The translations under genes were made by a program, and so were the position numbers. The notes under the pieces were generated by a model. It was not told the DNA's origin. It did no database searches and worked only from the letters and a program-made list of their open reading frames with translations. A stretch of 64,000 nucleotides of DNA from Confluentibacter flavum (GTDB lineage: Bacteria; Bacteroidota; Bacteroidia; Flavobacteriales; Flavobacteriaceae). How positions within the stretch are numbered: position 1 is the first letter of the stretch; every line of letters begins with the position of its first letter. Below, piece by piece: positions 9,481 through 18,373 of this stretch. Location of the stretch: the NCBI RefSeq assembly GCF_002843175.1, contig NZ_PJEO01000050.1:124001-188000 (forward strand), given 5' to 3'.

Positions 9481-9530
9481 TTTCAAATACCTTTTTATTT
9501 GTACTATTATCTTTCAAATACCTTTTTATT
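9481..9530. repeat. 19-base perfect direct repeat upstream of susC (possible operator)
   Basis: The sequence TTTCAAATACCTTTTTATT occurs at 9481-9499 and again at 9512-9530, perfectly, with starts 31 bases apart (about three helical turns). It lies about 55 bases upstream of the -33 element of the susC promoter candidate. On the opposite strand its core is AAAAAGGTATTTGAAA, which resembles tandem repeats found upstream of the DUF6786-fucI genes. Binding by a regulator is an inference. Confidence 0.6.
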
Positions 9531-9583
9531 AATCAAATAAACTTATTAAAACTTTGTTTTTTGAATTTATTTTACAAAATAAT

Positions 9584-9615
9584 TTGTTTTTATGATATAT
9601 TATATATTATCTTTA
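9584..9615 (+). promoter_or_regulatory. Candidate susC promoter
   Basis: A TTG at 9584-9586 and TATCTTTA at 9608-9615 are separated by 21 bases, close to the Bacteroidota consensus TTG-N(19-21)-TAnnTTTG. The expected transcript would start around 9621 and give a leader of about 45 bases before the susC ATG at 9667. Confidence 0.4.
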
Positions 9616-9666
9616 GCGAATCTTTTTAAATGTTCACTATGAAAACTAAAGCAAAAACCAACAATT

Positions 9667-12600
9667 ATGAAAAGTAAATTACAACTACAGAGATTTAAGA
9701 TGTGTTCTTATTATCTTAGCTTAAAAAGAGTGGTCGCCCTTTTTTTTGTGGGTACTTCACTGGCCTTTGGCAATTCCATATCGCTCACTGATAAAATGGA
9801 GACGGGAAAGAATGATGGCCTTTCCATTATTTTCAGTGGCAACAACAACCTATTAAAGATCAATATAGGTGTTTTGGCAGAGGGTCTGCAACAAAGAACA
9901 GTTACGGGTATAGTAACAAACGAGATGGGAGAGCCGCTTCTCGGCGCATCTATACTTGTTAAAGGTACCAATAATGGGGTGGTTACCGATTTTGATGGTA
10001 ATTTTAATATTGATATTTCGGCCAATGATTCTGTGCTAATTATTTCATATTTAGGTTATGCCACCCAAGAGCTGGAAATAGGAAGCCGAACGGTCTTTAA
10101 TGTGCAAATGCAGAGTAATGCAGCCGGTTTGGGTGAAGTGGTAGTGACGGCACTTGGAGTTAAAAGGCAGAAAAAGTCCTTGACATATTCTACTCAGAAT
10201 GTAGATTTGGATGGGATAGATGAGGTGCGACCAGTACAGAATCTTGTTAATAGCTTATCAGGAAAAATTGCTGGTCTTTCCATGGTTAGAACAGGTAGTG
10301 GTGTTTCGGGCCGCTCTAGGGTAAATCTTCGAGGAAACAGATCAATCTCAGGTAGTAGTGAGCCACTTTATGTTTTAGATGGCGTACCCCTTGCAGGTGA
10401 TATCTCAGATATTAGCCCGGATGACATAGCTTCAATAAGTGTTCTTAAAGGTGGAAATGCTGCTGCACTTTATGGGTCAAGAGCAAATAACGGAGCCATT
10501 GTACTGACAACGAAATCGGGAACCGGAAATCGTTTAAAAATAGATTTTAATATTACAACTACATTAGAAACGGGCAAAATGCTGTTTGATTATCAGAATG
10601 AGTATGGTCAAGGAGTAGGTGGCTCATATTACAACAATGGAGGATTCCCTTTAACTAGCTCTTTAGAATCATGGGGGCAGCGTTTGGATGGTTTCGATAC
10701 GCCTCACTGGTCAGCAGACCCTTCAAAACAGGGAATTACTATACCTTATAGCGCCAATCCAAATAGATTCCGTGATTTCATGCAAACTGGTTCTACGCAA
10801 GCTTATAATGTGACAGCGAGTGGTGGTAATGAGAAATCTCAAACATATTTCGGATATACTTATGAAGTGAGAAAGGGTATTTTTCCAGGTAATGAGCTTA
10901 AGAGGCACAATATTACGGTAAAGAATAATCAAAAGTTTATTAATGATAAATTAGTGTTGGATTCTAAAATCAATTTTATTCGAACAGACTTGTATAATCA
11001 AGTTGGAGTAGGCAGTTGGGGACAGGTTTATAATTTAGCAAGTAATTTCAGAATTCAGGATGTACGCGATTTTGAGTATTACGATGTTAATGGAAAACTT
11101 AGGCAAAGTTCTTGGGCGCCTGGAGCAAGCCTAGGGAATAATCCATATTGGTTAGCAAATAGAAACCCTTCAAATACTGCTGATAATAGAATATTAAGCT
11201 ACGCTTCCCTAACTTATAATTTTAATGACAATCTCAAAATTATGGCACGTAGCGCTTTTGAGAATTCTGAATCATTTTTTGAGACAAGACAATTCAATGA
11301 TACCTACATAATTGCAGTTAATGGCAATTATGGCACACAAAGCTTAAGCTCGTATGATTGGAATAGTGATTTTTTAGTGTCCTATGACAATAAAATTAAT
11401 GATAATTTTAAGTATAGCCTTAATTTTGGCGGAAATAATCGTCAACTAAATGGAAGGTCATTAACCACGTTTAGTAACGGTTTAAGTGTTCCTAATTTAT
11501 TTGCTTTAGCCAACACCCTTAATCCTCGTACAGAAGAAGGAATCAACCGGAAGGAAGTGCAATCACTTTATGGCTTTGGAAATATCGGGTACAAAGATGC
11601 TCTATTTTTGGATTTAACATATCGCAATGATTGGAGTTCTACATTGCCGGAAGCTAATAGAAGTTATGGCTATTTTTCAGCGGGTCTTAGCGCGGTAGTT
11701 TCAGATTTTTTTAAATTTGGGGATGGGTTCAGTTATTTAAAACTACGTGGATCTTATGCGGAGGTAGGTAATGATACTGGTGCGTTTAACTTAGATCGTG
11801 CAGCTCAATTGAGAATTGGAGAGCTCATTTTTATTACAACGACAGAGCCAAATAGCAATTTAAAATCGGAAAGTACAATTTCTACAGAACTAGGTTTTGA
11901 TGCGCGTTTTTTTAATAACAGGTGGGGTTTGGACTTTACCTATTATAAAACCAATTCTAGGGATCAAATATTTGCTCAAGATGTGCCACTCGGTTCTGGT
12001 GCGAGGTCGAGATTTATCAATGGAGCTGATATTGAAAATAGAGGATTTGAAGTGATACTGACTGGAAACCCTATAAGGACAACTGATTTTGATTGGAATT
12101 TTACTGCTAATTTTTCTAAAAATGATAGTGAGGTTCTGGCACTGGCGGATGGTATAGATGTACTTTCAATTGGTAATACTAATTTTGGGATAAGGAATAT
12201 GCAATTGAGTGTAGGGTCCCAATTTGGGGACTTTTATTCCCGAGGTTTCCTAAGGGATAGTCAGAATAGGATAATTGTGGGTTCAGATGGACTACCATTG
12301 GTTACCGATGGAAAAAGCGTTTTGGTTGCAAATTTCAATCCGGATTGGTTGGGTGGAATTAGAAATACTTTTAGATATAAGAATATCAACTTGAGTTTTC
12401 TTATAGATATTAGGCAGGGAGGAACTGTTATTTCGCAGACACTTGCTAATTTGGCTTCAAATGGATTATTGGAAAGAACTGTAAATGGGAGAGATGGTAC
12501 ATTAGTGGTAGGCAGCAATGTTTTAGGTTCCAATGGAGCTGTAAAAGAAGATGGCTCTCCAAACGATATTCAAGTTAGCTCAGAAGCATTATGGAAAATG

Positions 12601-12888
12601 TTAGGGAATTCAGAACAGCCAATTGGTGAGCCATTTGTAGAAGATGCTTCAAATGTTAGGTTAAGAGAATTTTCCCTTGGATATTCTTTTCCTTCAAAAT
12701 TTCTTAAAGGAACTGGGTTTGAGAGGGCACAAATTGGTCTAGTAGGAAGTAATTTGTTTTTCTTTTCCAGAAATTCATCTTTTGACCCTGAGGTGACTAC
12801 GGGTACTGCTACAAATCAAGAGGGTTTTGAATTTAATGCACCCCCACTAACAAGAAGTTTGGGTCTTAATATTAAAGTTGGATTTTAA
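9667..12888 (+). CDS. SusC-like TonB-dependent outer-membrane transporter
   Basis: A 1073-residue protein with an N-terminal signal sequence (ALFFVGTSLAFG), a carboxypeptidase-like regulatory beta domain at about 78-155 (TVTGIVTNEMGEPLLGASI, then SYLGYATQEL), a TonB plug domain (about 160-285; NLRGNRSISG, PLYVLDGVPL) and a long beta-barrel ending in an aromatic residue (LNIKVGF). SusC proteins import oligosaccharides through the outer membrane with TonB energy and are capped by a SusD lipoprotein, here encoded 12 bases downstream. There is no STN domain at the N-terminus, so it is not an obvious partner for an anti-sigma factor. The substrate is unknown; neighbours suggest uronate- or amino-sugar-containing oligosaccharides. 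Confidence 0.95.
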   Translation: MKSKLQLQRFKMCSYYLSLKRVVALFFVGTSLAFGNSISLTDKMETGKNDGLSIIFSGNNNLLKINIGVLAEGLQQRTVTGIVTNEMGEPLLGASILVKGTNNGVVTDFDGNFNIDISANDSVLIISYLGYATQELEIGSRTVFNVQMQSNAAGLGEVVVTALGVKRQKKSLTYSTQNVDLDGIDEVRPVQNLVNSLSGKIAGLSMVRTGSGVSGRSRVNLRGNRSISGSSEPLYVLDGVPLAGDISDISPDDIASISVLKGGNAAALYGSRANNGAIVLTTKSGTGNRLKIDFNITTTLETGKMLFDYQNEYGQGVGGSYYNNGGFPLTSSLESWGQRLDGFDTPHWSADPSKQGITIPYSANPNRFRDFMQTGSTQAYNVTASGGNEKSQTYFGYTYEVRKGIFPGNELKRHNITVKNNQKFINDKLVLDSKINFIRTDLYNQVGVGSWGQVYNLASNFRIQDVRDFEYYDVNGKLRQSSWAPGASLGNNPYWLANRNPSNTADNRILSYASLTYNFNDNLKIMARSAFENSESFFETRQFNDTYIIAVNGNYGTQSLSSYDWNSDFLVSYDNKINDNFKYSLNFGGNNRQLNGRSLTTFSNGLSVPNLFALANTLNPRTEEGINRKEVQSLYGFGNIGYKDALFLDLTYRNDWSSTLPEANRSYGYFSAGLSAVVSDFFKFGDGFSYLKLRGSYAEVGNDTGAFNLDRAAQLRIGELIFITTTEPNSNLKSESTISTELGFDARFFNNRWGLDFTYYKTNSRDQIFAQDVPLGSGARSRFINGADIENRGFEVILTGNPIRTTDFDWNFTANFSKNDSEVLALADGIDVLSIGNTNFGIRNMQLSVGSQFGDFYSRGFLRDSQNRIIVGSDGLPLVTDGKSVLVANFNPDWLGGIRNTFRYKNINLSFLIDIRQGGTVISQTLANLASNGLLERTVNGRDGTLVVGSNVLGSNGAVKEDGSPNDIQVSSEALWKMLGNSEQPIGEPFVEDASNVRLREFSLGYSFPSKFLKGTGFERAQIGLVGSNLFFFSRNSSFDPEVTTGTATNQEGFEFNAPPLTRSLGLNIKVGF

Positions 12889-12900
12889 AAAATAAAAGAT

Positions 12901-14481
12901 ATGAAAAATATAAAATCATTGTTAGTTTGTTCTTGTTATACGTTAGTTTTCGGAACTATTATGTTTAGCTGTACAGATGACTTTACTGAACTGAATACAA
13001 ATGAGAAGGTATTGACTTTAGCTACCATTAAAGATGATGAACTTTTATTGGGGCAAGTCTTTGCTCAGGCCCAATATGGGAGTATGTTTGATAGTCCGTT
13101 TTATTTTCAATATGCTCAAAACTGGTCTTCGGATTTGTATTCACAATATTTTGCAATATGTGTCTCCTATGCAGAACCAGATCGTAATGATTTCACAGAT
13201 GGTTGGTCTAGTGAAACTTGGTTGTCTTTTTACACGGAATGTGCCCCGCATGTAAAAGCCGTAGAAGACATTACCTCTGAAAATGAAAATTTTGTTGGAA
13301 ATGCTATGGCTAAAATTTTAAAAGTACTGGCTTACTCAAGAATGACAGATTACTATGGGCCGATAATATATTCTCAATATGGGAATAATGAATTAACAGT
13401 GCCATTTGATTCTCAAGAATCTATTTATATGGACTTTTTTGATCAATTGGATGATGCGGTTGCTATATTGAAGGTTAACCCTGGCGCTAATATGTTTGGG
13501 CAGAATGATCGTATTTATGGTGGCAGTGCAGATAAATGGTTAAAATTTGCCAATAGCTTACGATTGCGATTAGCTATGCATATAAGATATGCAGATGCTG
13601 CTAAGGCTAGGGTAGAAGCTGAAAAAGCCATTGAAGATGGTGTGTTTACTGACAATAATGACAATGCAATTTTGCCTTTGAATCGTATAAGAAGACATAC
13701 CTATGGTATTCTTACTGGGTGGAGCGAATTTCGTATGAGTGCTGCAATGGAAAGTGTCTTGAAGGGATATGAAGATCCTAGAGCCCCCTTCTATTTTTCT
13801 CCAGCTGCATCGGGAGATACAGACGGAGATGGATTTGTATATGAGGGGTTACTCAATGGTCAAAGTCAAGCCGATTTGAGCAGTGTTATATCTCCTAATA
13901 ATTTTTCAAATATGGGTTCCGCTTATAAATTAAGACAAAACGGCGGTACTGAAGGTCCTTATGAAATAATGAGCGCTTCGGAGATTTATTTTTTAAGAGC
14001 TGAAGGCGCATTGCAAGGGTGGAATATGGGTGGATCAACGAAAGATATGTATGAGGCGGGAATACGTGCTTCTCTTATGTCTAAAGCGGGATCTAATGAA
14101 GTAGTCATCGGTGAATATACCAATAGTTTCAATACTCCAGTTCCTTATGAGGCAGGTGCTAATGCACTTTCTGATATTCCTGTGGCATTTTCGTCAAATC
14201 CAGAAACTCAATTTGAACAAATAATGACACAAAAATGGATTGCTATCTATCCAAATGGATGGGAAGCATGGGCTGATTTGAGAAGAACGGGTTATCCAAA
14301 ATTATATGACCGCCTTTATTCAGATAATCCAGATGTAGGTGTCTCCGAAATTATGAGAAGGATTACGTATCCAGATCTGGAAGCCGATACAAATCCGATT
14401 GGGTATGCTGAAGCATTGACTATGCCTGAATTGGCTCAAGGCGATAAAAACAGTACCAAGGTATGGTGGGATAAAAAATAA
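12901..14481 (+). CDS. SusD/RagB-like glycan-binding outer-membrane lipoprotein
   Basis: A 526-residue lipoprotein: the signal peptide ends in the lipobox TIMFSC, with cysteine near residue 24. The body has the alpha-helical TPR-like fold of the SusD_2 type (PF12771-like), seen in the KWLKFANSLRLRLAMHIRY region near 215 and the C-terminal WIAIYPNGWEAWADLRRTGYP region near 445, which are conserved in this subfamily. It forms the lid on the SusC channel and captures oligosaccharides at the cell surface. It is co-transcribed with susC (12-base gap) and is followed by a strong hairpin, so most transcripts probably end after it. Confidence 0.93.
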   Translation: MKNIKSLLVCSCYTLVFGTIMFSCTDDFTELNTNEKVLTLATIKDDELLLGQVFAQAQYGSMFDSPFYFQYAQNWSSDLYSQYFAICVSYAEPDRNDFTDGWSSETWLSFYTECAPHVKAVEDITSENENFVGNAMAKILKVLAYSRMTDYYGPIIYSQYGNNELTVPFDSQESIYMDFFDQLDDAVAILKVNPGANMFGQNDRIYGGSADKWLKFANSLRLRLAMHIRYADAAKARVEAEKAIEDGVFTDNNDNAILPLNRIRRHTYGILTGWSEFRMSAAMESVLKGYEDPRAPFYFSPAASGDTDGDGFVYEGLLNGQSQADLSSVISPNNFSNMGSAYKLRQNGGTEGPYEIMSASEIYFLRAEGALQGWNMGGSTKDMYEAGIRASLMSKAGSNEVVIGEYTNSFNTPVPYEAGANALSDIPVAFSSNPETQFEQIMTQKWIAIYPNGWEAWADLRRTGYPKLYDRLYSDNPDVGVSEIMRRITYPDLEADTNPIGYAEALTMPELAQGDKNSTKVWWDKK

Positions 14482-14503
14482 GATTAGAAGGCCTAAATTA
14501 AAT

Positions 14504-14539
14504 AAGCATTGCCGTTTTAATAAAAAAACGGCAATGCTT
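14504..14539 (+). terminator. Strong hairpin after susD (terminator or attenuator)
   Basis: AAGCATTGCCGTTTT (14504-14518) and its exact complement AAAACGGCAATGCTT (14525-14539) form a perfect 15-base-pair stem with a 6-base loop, 22 bases after the susD stop. Only a short T tract follows and the next gene starts 20 bases downstream, so it may reduce rather than fully stop transcription, giving more SusCD than hydrolase. Confidence 0.75.
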
Positions 14540-14558
14540 TCATAACTTTAAAAAGAAT

Positions 14559-15590
14559 ATGGAATTAGTACACAGAAAAATGAAACTAAAGGGTGTTGAA
14601 AATAACTGTTTGTTGTTGATCTTTTTTTTAATATCTATTGGATTAGGAGCTCAATCAGACAAGGTGCCAATACCTGTGCTTGATGGAGAATGGTGGCAAA
14701 TAGCCAGCACCCCTGATTTGGGGGAATATAACACTAAGGAACAACAACCAGTTGATTTTGGTATTTGGAAAGCAAAGGATGGTACTTGGCAATTGTGGTC
14801 CTGCATCCGGAATTCCAATTTTGCTCCAGGAACTCCACTTTCTTCAGAATATAGTACTACCCGCTTTTTATATGGGTGGGAAGGTAAATCGCTTTTTGAA
14901 AAGGACTGGAAGCCACAAGGGATTAAATGGACTGCAGAGCCTTCTTTAGGGGAAACCCCCGGGGGTATGCAGGCTCCATATGTCTTTAAGGAAGATAATT
15001 TCTATTATCTTTTTTATGGTGATTGGCAAAGAATTAGTCTTGCAAAAAGCCTCGATGGAAAGAATTTTGAACGTGTATTGGGTGGCAATGGCCAACCAGA
15101 TCTATTTGCCGAATATGGCTATGGAGGAAATACTTTTTACACACAGGCTAGGGATCCTATGGTAGTAAAAAAAGGAAATACCTACTATTGTTATTATACA
15201 AGTCATGCGGATGAACCAATTAATGATGGTGCCGCCTTTGCTAGGACATCAGTAAATATGAGGGATTGGAGTGAATCTGTTATGATTTCACATACTCCTG
15301 CACACAAGGGTAGTGATCCTAGATTTTCAGATGAATGCCCACAGGTGGTTTACCTTAAGGAATATAACCTGTATTATCTTTTCGTCACGCAACAATATGG
15401 AAAGGATAGTCAGACTACTGTATACGCTTCCCAAAACCCACTATATTTTGGGGTTGATGATGATTCGAGGAAGGTCTGTACCCTACCAATAGCAGCCCCT
15501 GAAATTATAATAGAGGATGGGCAGTATTATTTAGCAGCTTTGAACCCAGAACTGAATGGTGTCCGAATAATCAAGTTAAAGTGGGAATAG
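14559..15590 (+). CDS. Exported five-bladed beta-propeller glycoside hydrolase (GH43/GH32-like)
   Basis: A 343-residue protein with a signal peptide (LLIFFLISIGLGAQ). The repeated blades, and the motifs VDFGIWKAKDG (candidate nucleophile or base aspartate, about residue 66), ARDPMV (RDP, about 196) and DECPQVVY (ECP, about 260), match the three acidic positions of clan GH-F/GH-J propellers; RDP and ECP are especially like GH32/GH68. It does not carry the WMNDPNG signature of true invertases, so I cannot assign a family. The second ATG at 14580 is an equally plausible start and would still leave the signal peptide. It probably trims oligosaccharides in the periplasm next to SusCD, with furanoside or arabinoside/xyloside side chains as likely targets. 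Confidence 0.75.
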   Translation: MELVHRKMKLKGVENNCLLLIFFLISIGLGAQSDKVPIPVLDGEWWQIASTPDLGEYNTKEQQPVDFGIWKAKDGTWQLWSCIRNSNFAPGTPLSSEYSTTRFLYGWEGKSLFEKDWKPQGIKWTAEPSLGETPGGMQAPYVFKEDNFYYLFYGDWQRISLAKSLDGKNFERVLGGNGQPDLFAEYGYGGNTFYTQARDPMVVKKGNTYYCYYTSHADEPINDGAAFARTSVNMRDWSESVMISHTPAHKGSDPRFSDECPQVVYLKEYNLYYLFVTQQYGKDSQTTVYASQNPLYFGVDDDSRKVCTLPIAAPEIIIEDGQYYLAALNPELNGVRIIKLKWE

Positions 15591-15811
15591 CCTCCTTATG
15601 AGGGGCAGCCTAGAACAAGTAGTTAATCTTCTGTTTCATTATAGTGCTATCGGTTTAAAAAGCGAAGAAATACATTTATATGTATAATACAGCATTCTTT
15701 ACTTTGAAATGGTATTTATGATTAACAATTTATCCGTTCAATCCGATTTTTTAACGATAAGCATATTGAAAATAGTGAGGTAGAACTATATCCAATATAA
15801 AACAGAAATAT

Positions 15812-16528
15812 ATGGAAGAAAGTTTTAAAGTAGCAATAATTACAGGAGCTAGCAGCGGAATAGGCGAAGGTGTTGCCTATGAGCTTGATGCTATTGGCAT
15901 TAGATTAGTGCTTACTTCTAGAAGGGAAAATCGCCTTAAGGTGTTGTGTGATAAGTTAAAGAATGCAGTATACTTAGCTGGAGATATAAAGGATGAAGCC
16001 TTACCGAGCCAATTAGTAAAAAAAGCGCTTGATTCATACGGTAGATTCGATATACTTTTCAATGGTGCGGGTGTTATGCACGCAGGCACTATAGAAAAAA
16101 TAGACATTGACCTAATGTGCGAAATGGCACGTGTCAATTTTGAAGTCACTATAAGAATGGCTTATACGGCTTTGAAACACTTTAAAATAGCAAACAGTGG
16201 CTTCCTGATTAATGTATCCAGTATTTTGGGTACAAAAGTGAGACCTAGTACAGGTGTTTATGCCGGTTCTAAATTTGCCATTGAAGCTTTTTCCGAAGCA
16301 ATACGTATGGAAGTGGCAGGAACAAATATTAGGGTTTCAGTTATAGAGCCAGGGGTAACCATTTCTGAATTACAAGACCATTTTGAAGTCCATCCAGCTA
16401 AATTGTTGGGGATAGAAAAATCTTTAAATCCTTCTGACATTGCTCGAGCAGTTCGTTTTATCCTCGAACAGCCGGACCATGTGCGTATTCCAGTAATGAT
16501 GATTTTACCCGGAGAACAGGCATTATGA
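15812..16528 (+). CDS. Short-chain dehydrogenase/reductase (possible uronate-pathway reductase)
   Basis: A 238-residue classical SDR: cofactor loop TGASSGIG (about 12-19), NGAG in place of the usual NNAG (about 89), catalytic serine in INVSSILG and the YAGSK tyrosine/lysine pair (about 149-153). SDRs interconvert alcohols and ketones with NAD(P)H. Its stop overlaps the start of a sodium symporter gene (ATGATGA), and mannonate dehydratase follows, so the likely job is reduction of a keto-uronate, for example fructuronate to mannonate, replacing the long-chain UxuB enzyme that is not seen here. That assignment is inference. It follows the propeller hydrolase after 221 bases, so it may begin its own transcript. 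Confidence 0.85.
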   Translation: MEESFKVAIITGASSGIGEGVAYELDAIGIRLVLTSRRENRLKVLCDKLKNAVYLAGDIKDEALPSQLVKKALDSYGRFDILFNGAGVMHAGTIEKIDIDLMCEMARVNFEVTIRMAYTALKHFKIANSGFLINVSSILGTKVRPSTGVYAGSKFAIEAFSEAIRMEVAGTNIRVSVIEPGVTISELQDHFEVHPAKLLGIEKSLNPSDIARAVRFILEQPDHVRIPVMMILPGEQAL

Positions 16529-18297
16529 TGAATCAAATTTTAGAAATACATATAACTGATTGGATTGTTCTAATCATATATTTTGCAGCCGTCTTGTACT
16601 TGGGTGTGTATTTAGGCAACAAAAGGACTAAGACATTGGGAGATTTTTTTGTTGCCGGTGGAAATTGGGGCGCTTTAGTTTCCTTTATATTCGTTTTTGC
16701 ATCGGCAATAGCTGGCAACGAGGCAGTCGTTGTTTCTGGAAAGGCCTATACCTCAGGAATATCAGGCGTATGGTATTTTTGGGGATTTTTGTTTGCTACA
16801 CCCATTTATTACCTTTTTTCGACCTATTACAAAAGAGCCCGGATATATAATTTGGCTGAATTTTTAAGTATGCGTTTTGGTAGGCCAGTTGCAGCCTTAT
16901 ATGCTTTGACCGCAGGTATAATATGTATACTTTTTATAGGGATGTTCATGTTGGCTATAGGAAAGATTTTGGCTGGTGTAACAGGTATTGATTTATGGAT
17001 GTGTATTTGGGTCACATCTATTATTGTTGGGGCATATGTGTTTTCAGGAGGCATGATGTCTGCTTTATTAACGGATTTAATGCAAGGGGTATTATGCCTA
17101 ATTGTGTTAGGTTTTATATTCCCTCCATTTCTATGGAATGCCGCTGGAGGTTATGAAGCTCTTTTGTCCGCTCCAAAAGAAACTTGGGAATTTACCTCTG
17201 AAGGTATGCCCCTAAGTAAAGTTATGGCATTGAATTTCTCTGCAATAGCCGGAGGGATTGCAGCTCCATGGATATTTAATTGGATTTCTATTTCTAAAAA
17301 TGAGAAAGCTGCCACTCAAACCGGATGGGGACACCTTTGGAAGCGTATTTTAACATTGGTATTTGCCTTTTATGGTATTCTATTTGCACTATACATTAAC
17401 AAGCATGGCATTGAATTACCTATTGACCCACTTTCTGGGAAACCCGACGGAGAAATGGCCTGGGGTATTGTAATGAAAAGAATATTGCCTGGGGGAGTTG
17501 GTTTGATTGGGTTGCTGATAGCCAGTTTTTTTGCAGCTGCTATGTCATCGGCTGATACCTTTGCAACTACTTCCTCCGCTATGTTTGTAGATTTTTTTTA
17601 CAGGAAGGTTCTTAATATAGGGAAGAAGTTAAAACACTATCTCTATTTAAGTAAATTTTGTGCAGTGTTGTCTATTATTATAGGTGCTGTGTCTACTCTT
17701 TTTATTACTAGTATCGCCGATTATATAACTATTGCAATGTCACTTTTGTCTTTTTCAGGGATTCCCATCTATTTCTCCTTGATTACAAAAAAGTCCAATA
17801 AAACGGGTGTCTGGCTTTCATTGATGGCGGGCATAATATCTTATGTGATTATTTTGTCTAGCCCCTATGGAGAAGGAGAATTATTTGCTTCAAAAGATAT
17901 AGCATTTGTATGGGGAATTTTTCTTCCGACCTTCTTATCTATTATAGGAATGTTAATAGGAATTCGTTTTGGGAAGCCTGATGATGAAATCATTACTAAA
18001 AGGTTTCATCTGATATTAAACACACCTATAGGGGATGAAAAAAGATTGGTTGATACAGGCATTGTACTCCCGGCATTAATTGATAATGGGCTGATTTCCG
18101 AGGGGATGGAAGAAAAAATAGATATTCTAAAGCTTAATCAGTATTACGAAATTGATTGTCAGGATAAGATATTCAATAATTTGGAGATTAGAAGGGAGCC
18201 TAGTTTGCCTTGGTATTATCCGGGCTTTCTAAAAATAACTTTTTGTTGTTTTGCACTTATTGGTCTAACCTGGTTATTACGTTTTTTATTCATTTAA
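16525..18297 (+). CDS. Sodium:solute symporter (SSS family)
   Basis: A 590-residue inner-membrane protein with about 13 hydrophobic helices and the LeuT-fold SSS signatures: GDFFVAGGNWG near residue 37 and SFFAAAMSSADTFATTSSAMF near 335-355, where the serine/threonine-rich helix forms the second sodium site. A cytoplasmic loop of about 70 residues precedes the final helix, longer than in minimal SSS proteins. It shares a four-base overlap with the SDR gene and precedes mannonate dehydratase by 76 bases, so uptake of a uronate or unsaturated uronate monosaccharide is the best guess. A second ATG directly after the first (16528) could also be the start. Confidence 0.88.
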   Translation: MMNQILEIHITDWIVLIIYFAAVLYLGVYLGNKRTKTLGDFFVAGGNWGALVSFIFVFASAIAGNEAVVVSGKAYTSGISGVWYFWGFLFATPIYYLFSTYYKRARIYNLAEFLSMRFGRPVAALYALTAGIICILFIGMFMLAIGKILAGVTGIDLWMCIWVTSIIVGAYVFSGGMMSALLTDLMQGVLCLIVLGFIFPPFLWNAAGGYEALLSAPKETWEFTSEGMPLSKVMALNFSAIAGGIAAPWIFNWISISKNEKAATQTGWGHLWKRILTLVFAFYGILFALYINKHGIELPIDPLSGKPDGEMAWGIVMKRILPGGVGLIGLLIASFFAAAMSSADTFATTSSAMFVDFFYRKVLNIGKKLKHYLYLSKFCAVLSIIIGAVSTLFITSIADYITIAMSLLSFSGIPIYFSLITKKSNKTGVWLSLMAGIISYVIILSSPYGEGELFASKDIAFVWGIFLPTFLSIIGMLIGIRFGKPDDEIITKRFHLILNTPIGDEKRLVDTGIVLPALIDNGLISEGMEEKIDILKLNQYYEIDCQDKIFNNLEIRREPSLPWYYPGFLKITFCCFALIGLTWLLRFLFI

Positions 18298-18373
18298 GTG
18301 GATTTTTCATTTTAATCGGTATGGAAACAGTGGTCAAATTACTTAATAATTATACAAATAAAAATAGTTTTCT

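Larger units (their letters stand above)
9042..9666. other. Divergent promoter region between agaS and susC
   Basis: A 625-base A+T-rich region between two divergent operons. It contains the agaS -7 candidate, two imperfect tandem GGTTTTTrTA elements at 9171-9180 and 9190-9199, the 19-base direct repeat at 9481-9530 and a susC promoter candidate. I see no further gene. A 12-codon ATG-started frame at 9639-9677 overlaps the susC start but has no other support. Confidence 0.6.

Noticed and set aside
15590-15612. Short hairpin after the propeller hydrolase gene
   Set aside because: GCCTC/GAGG pairing is short and no T-run follows, so I do not call a terminator.
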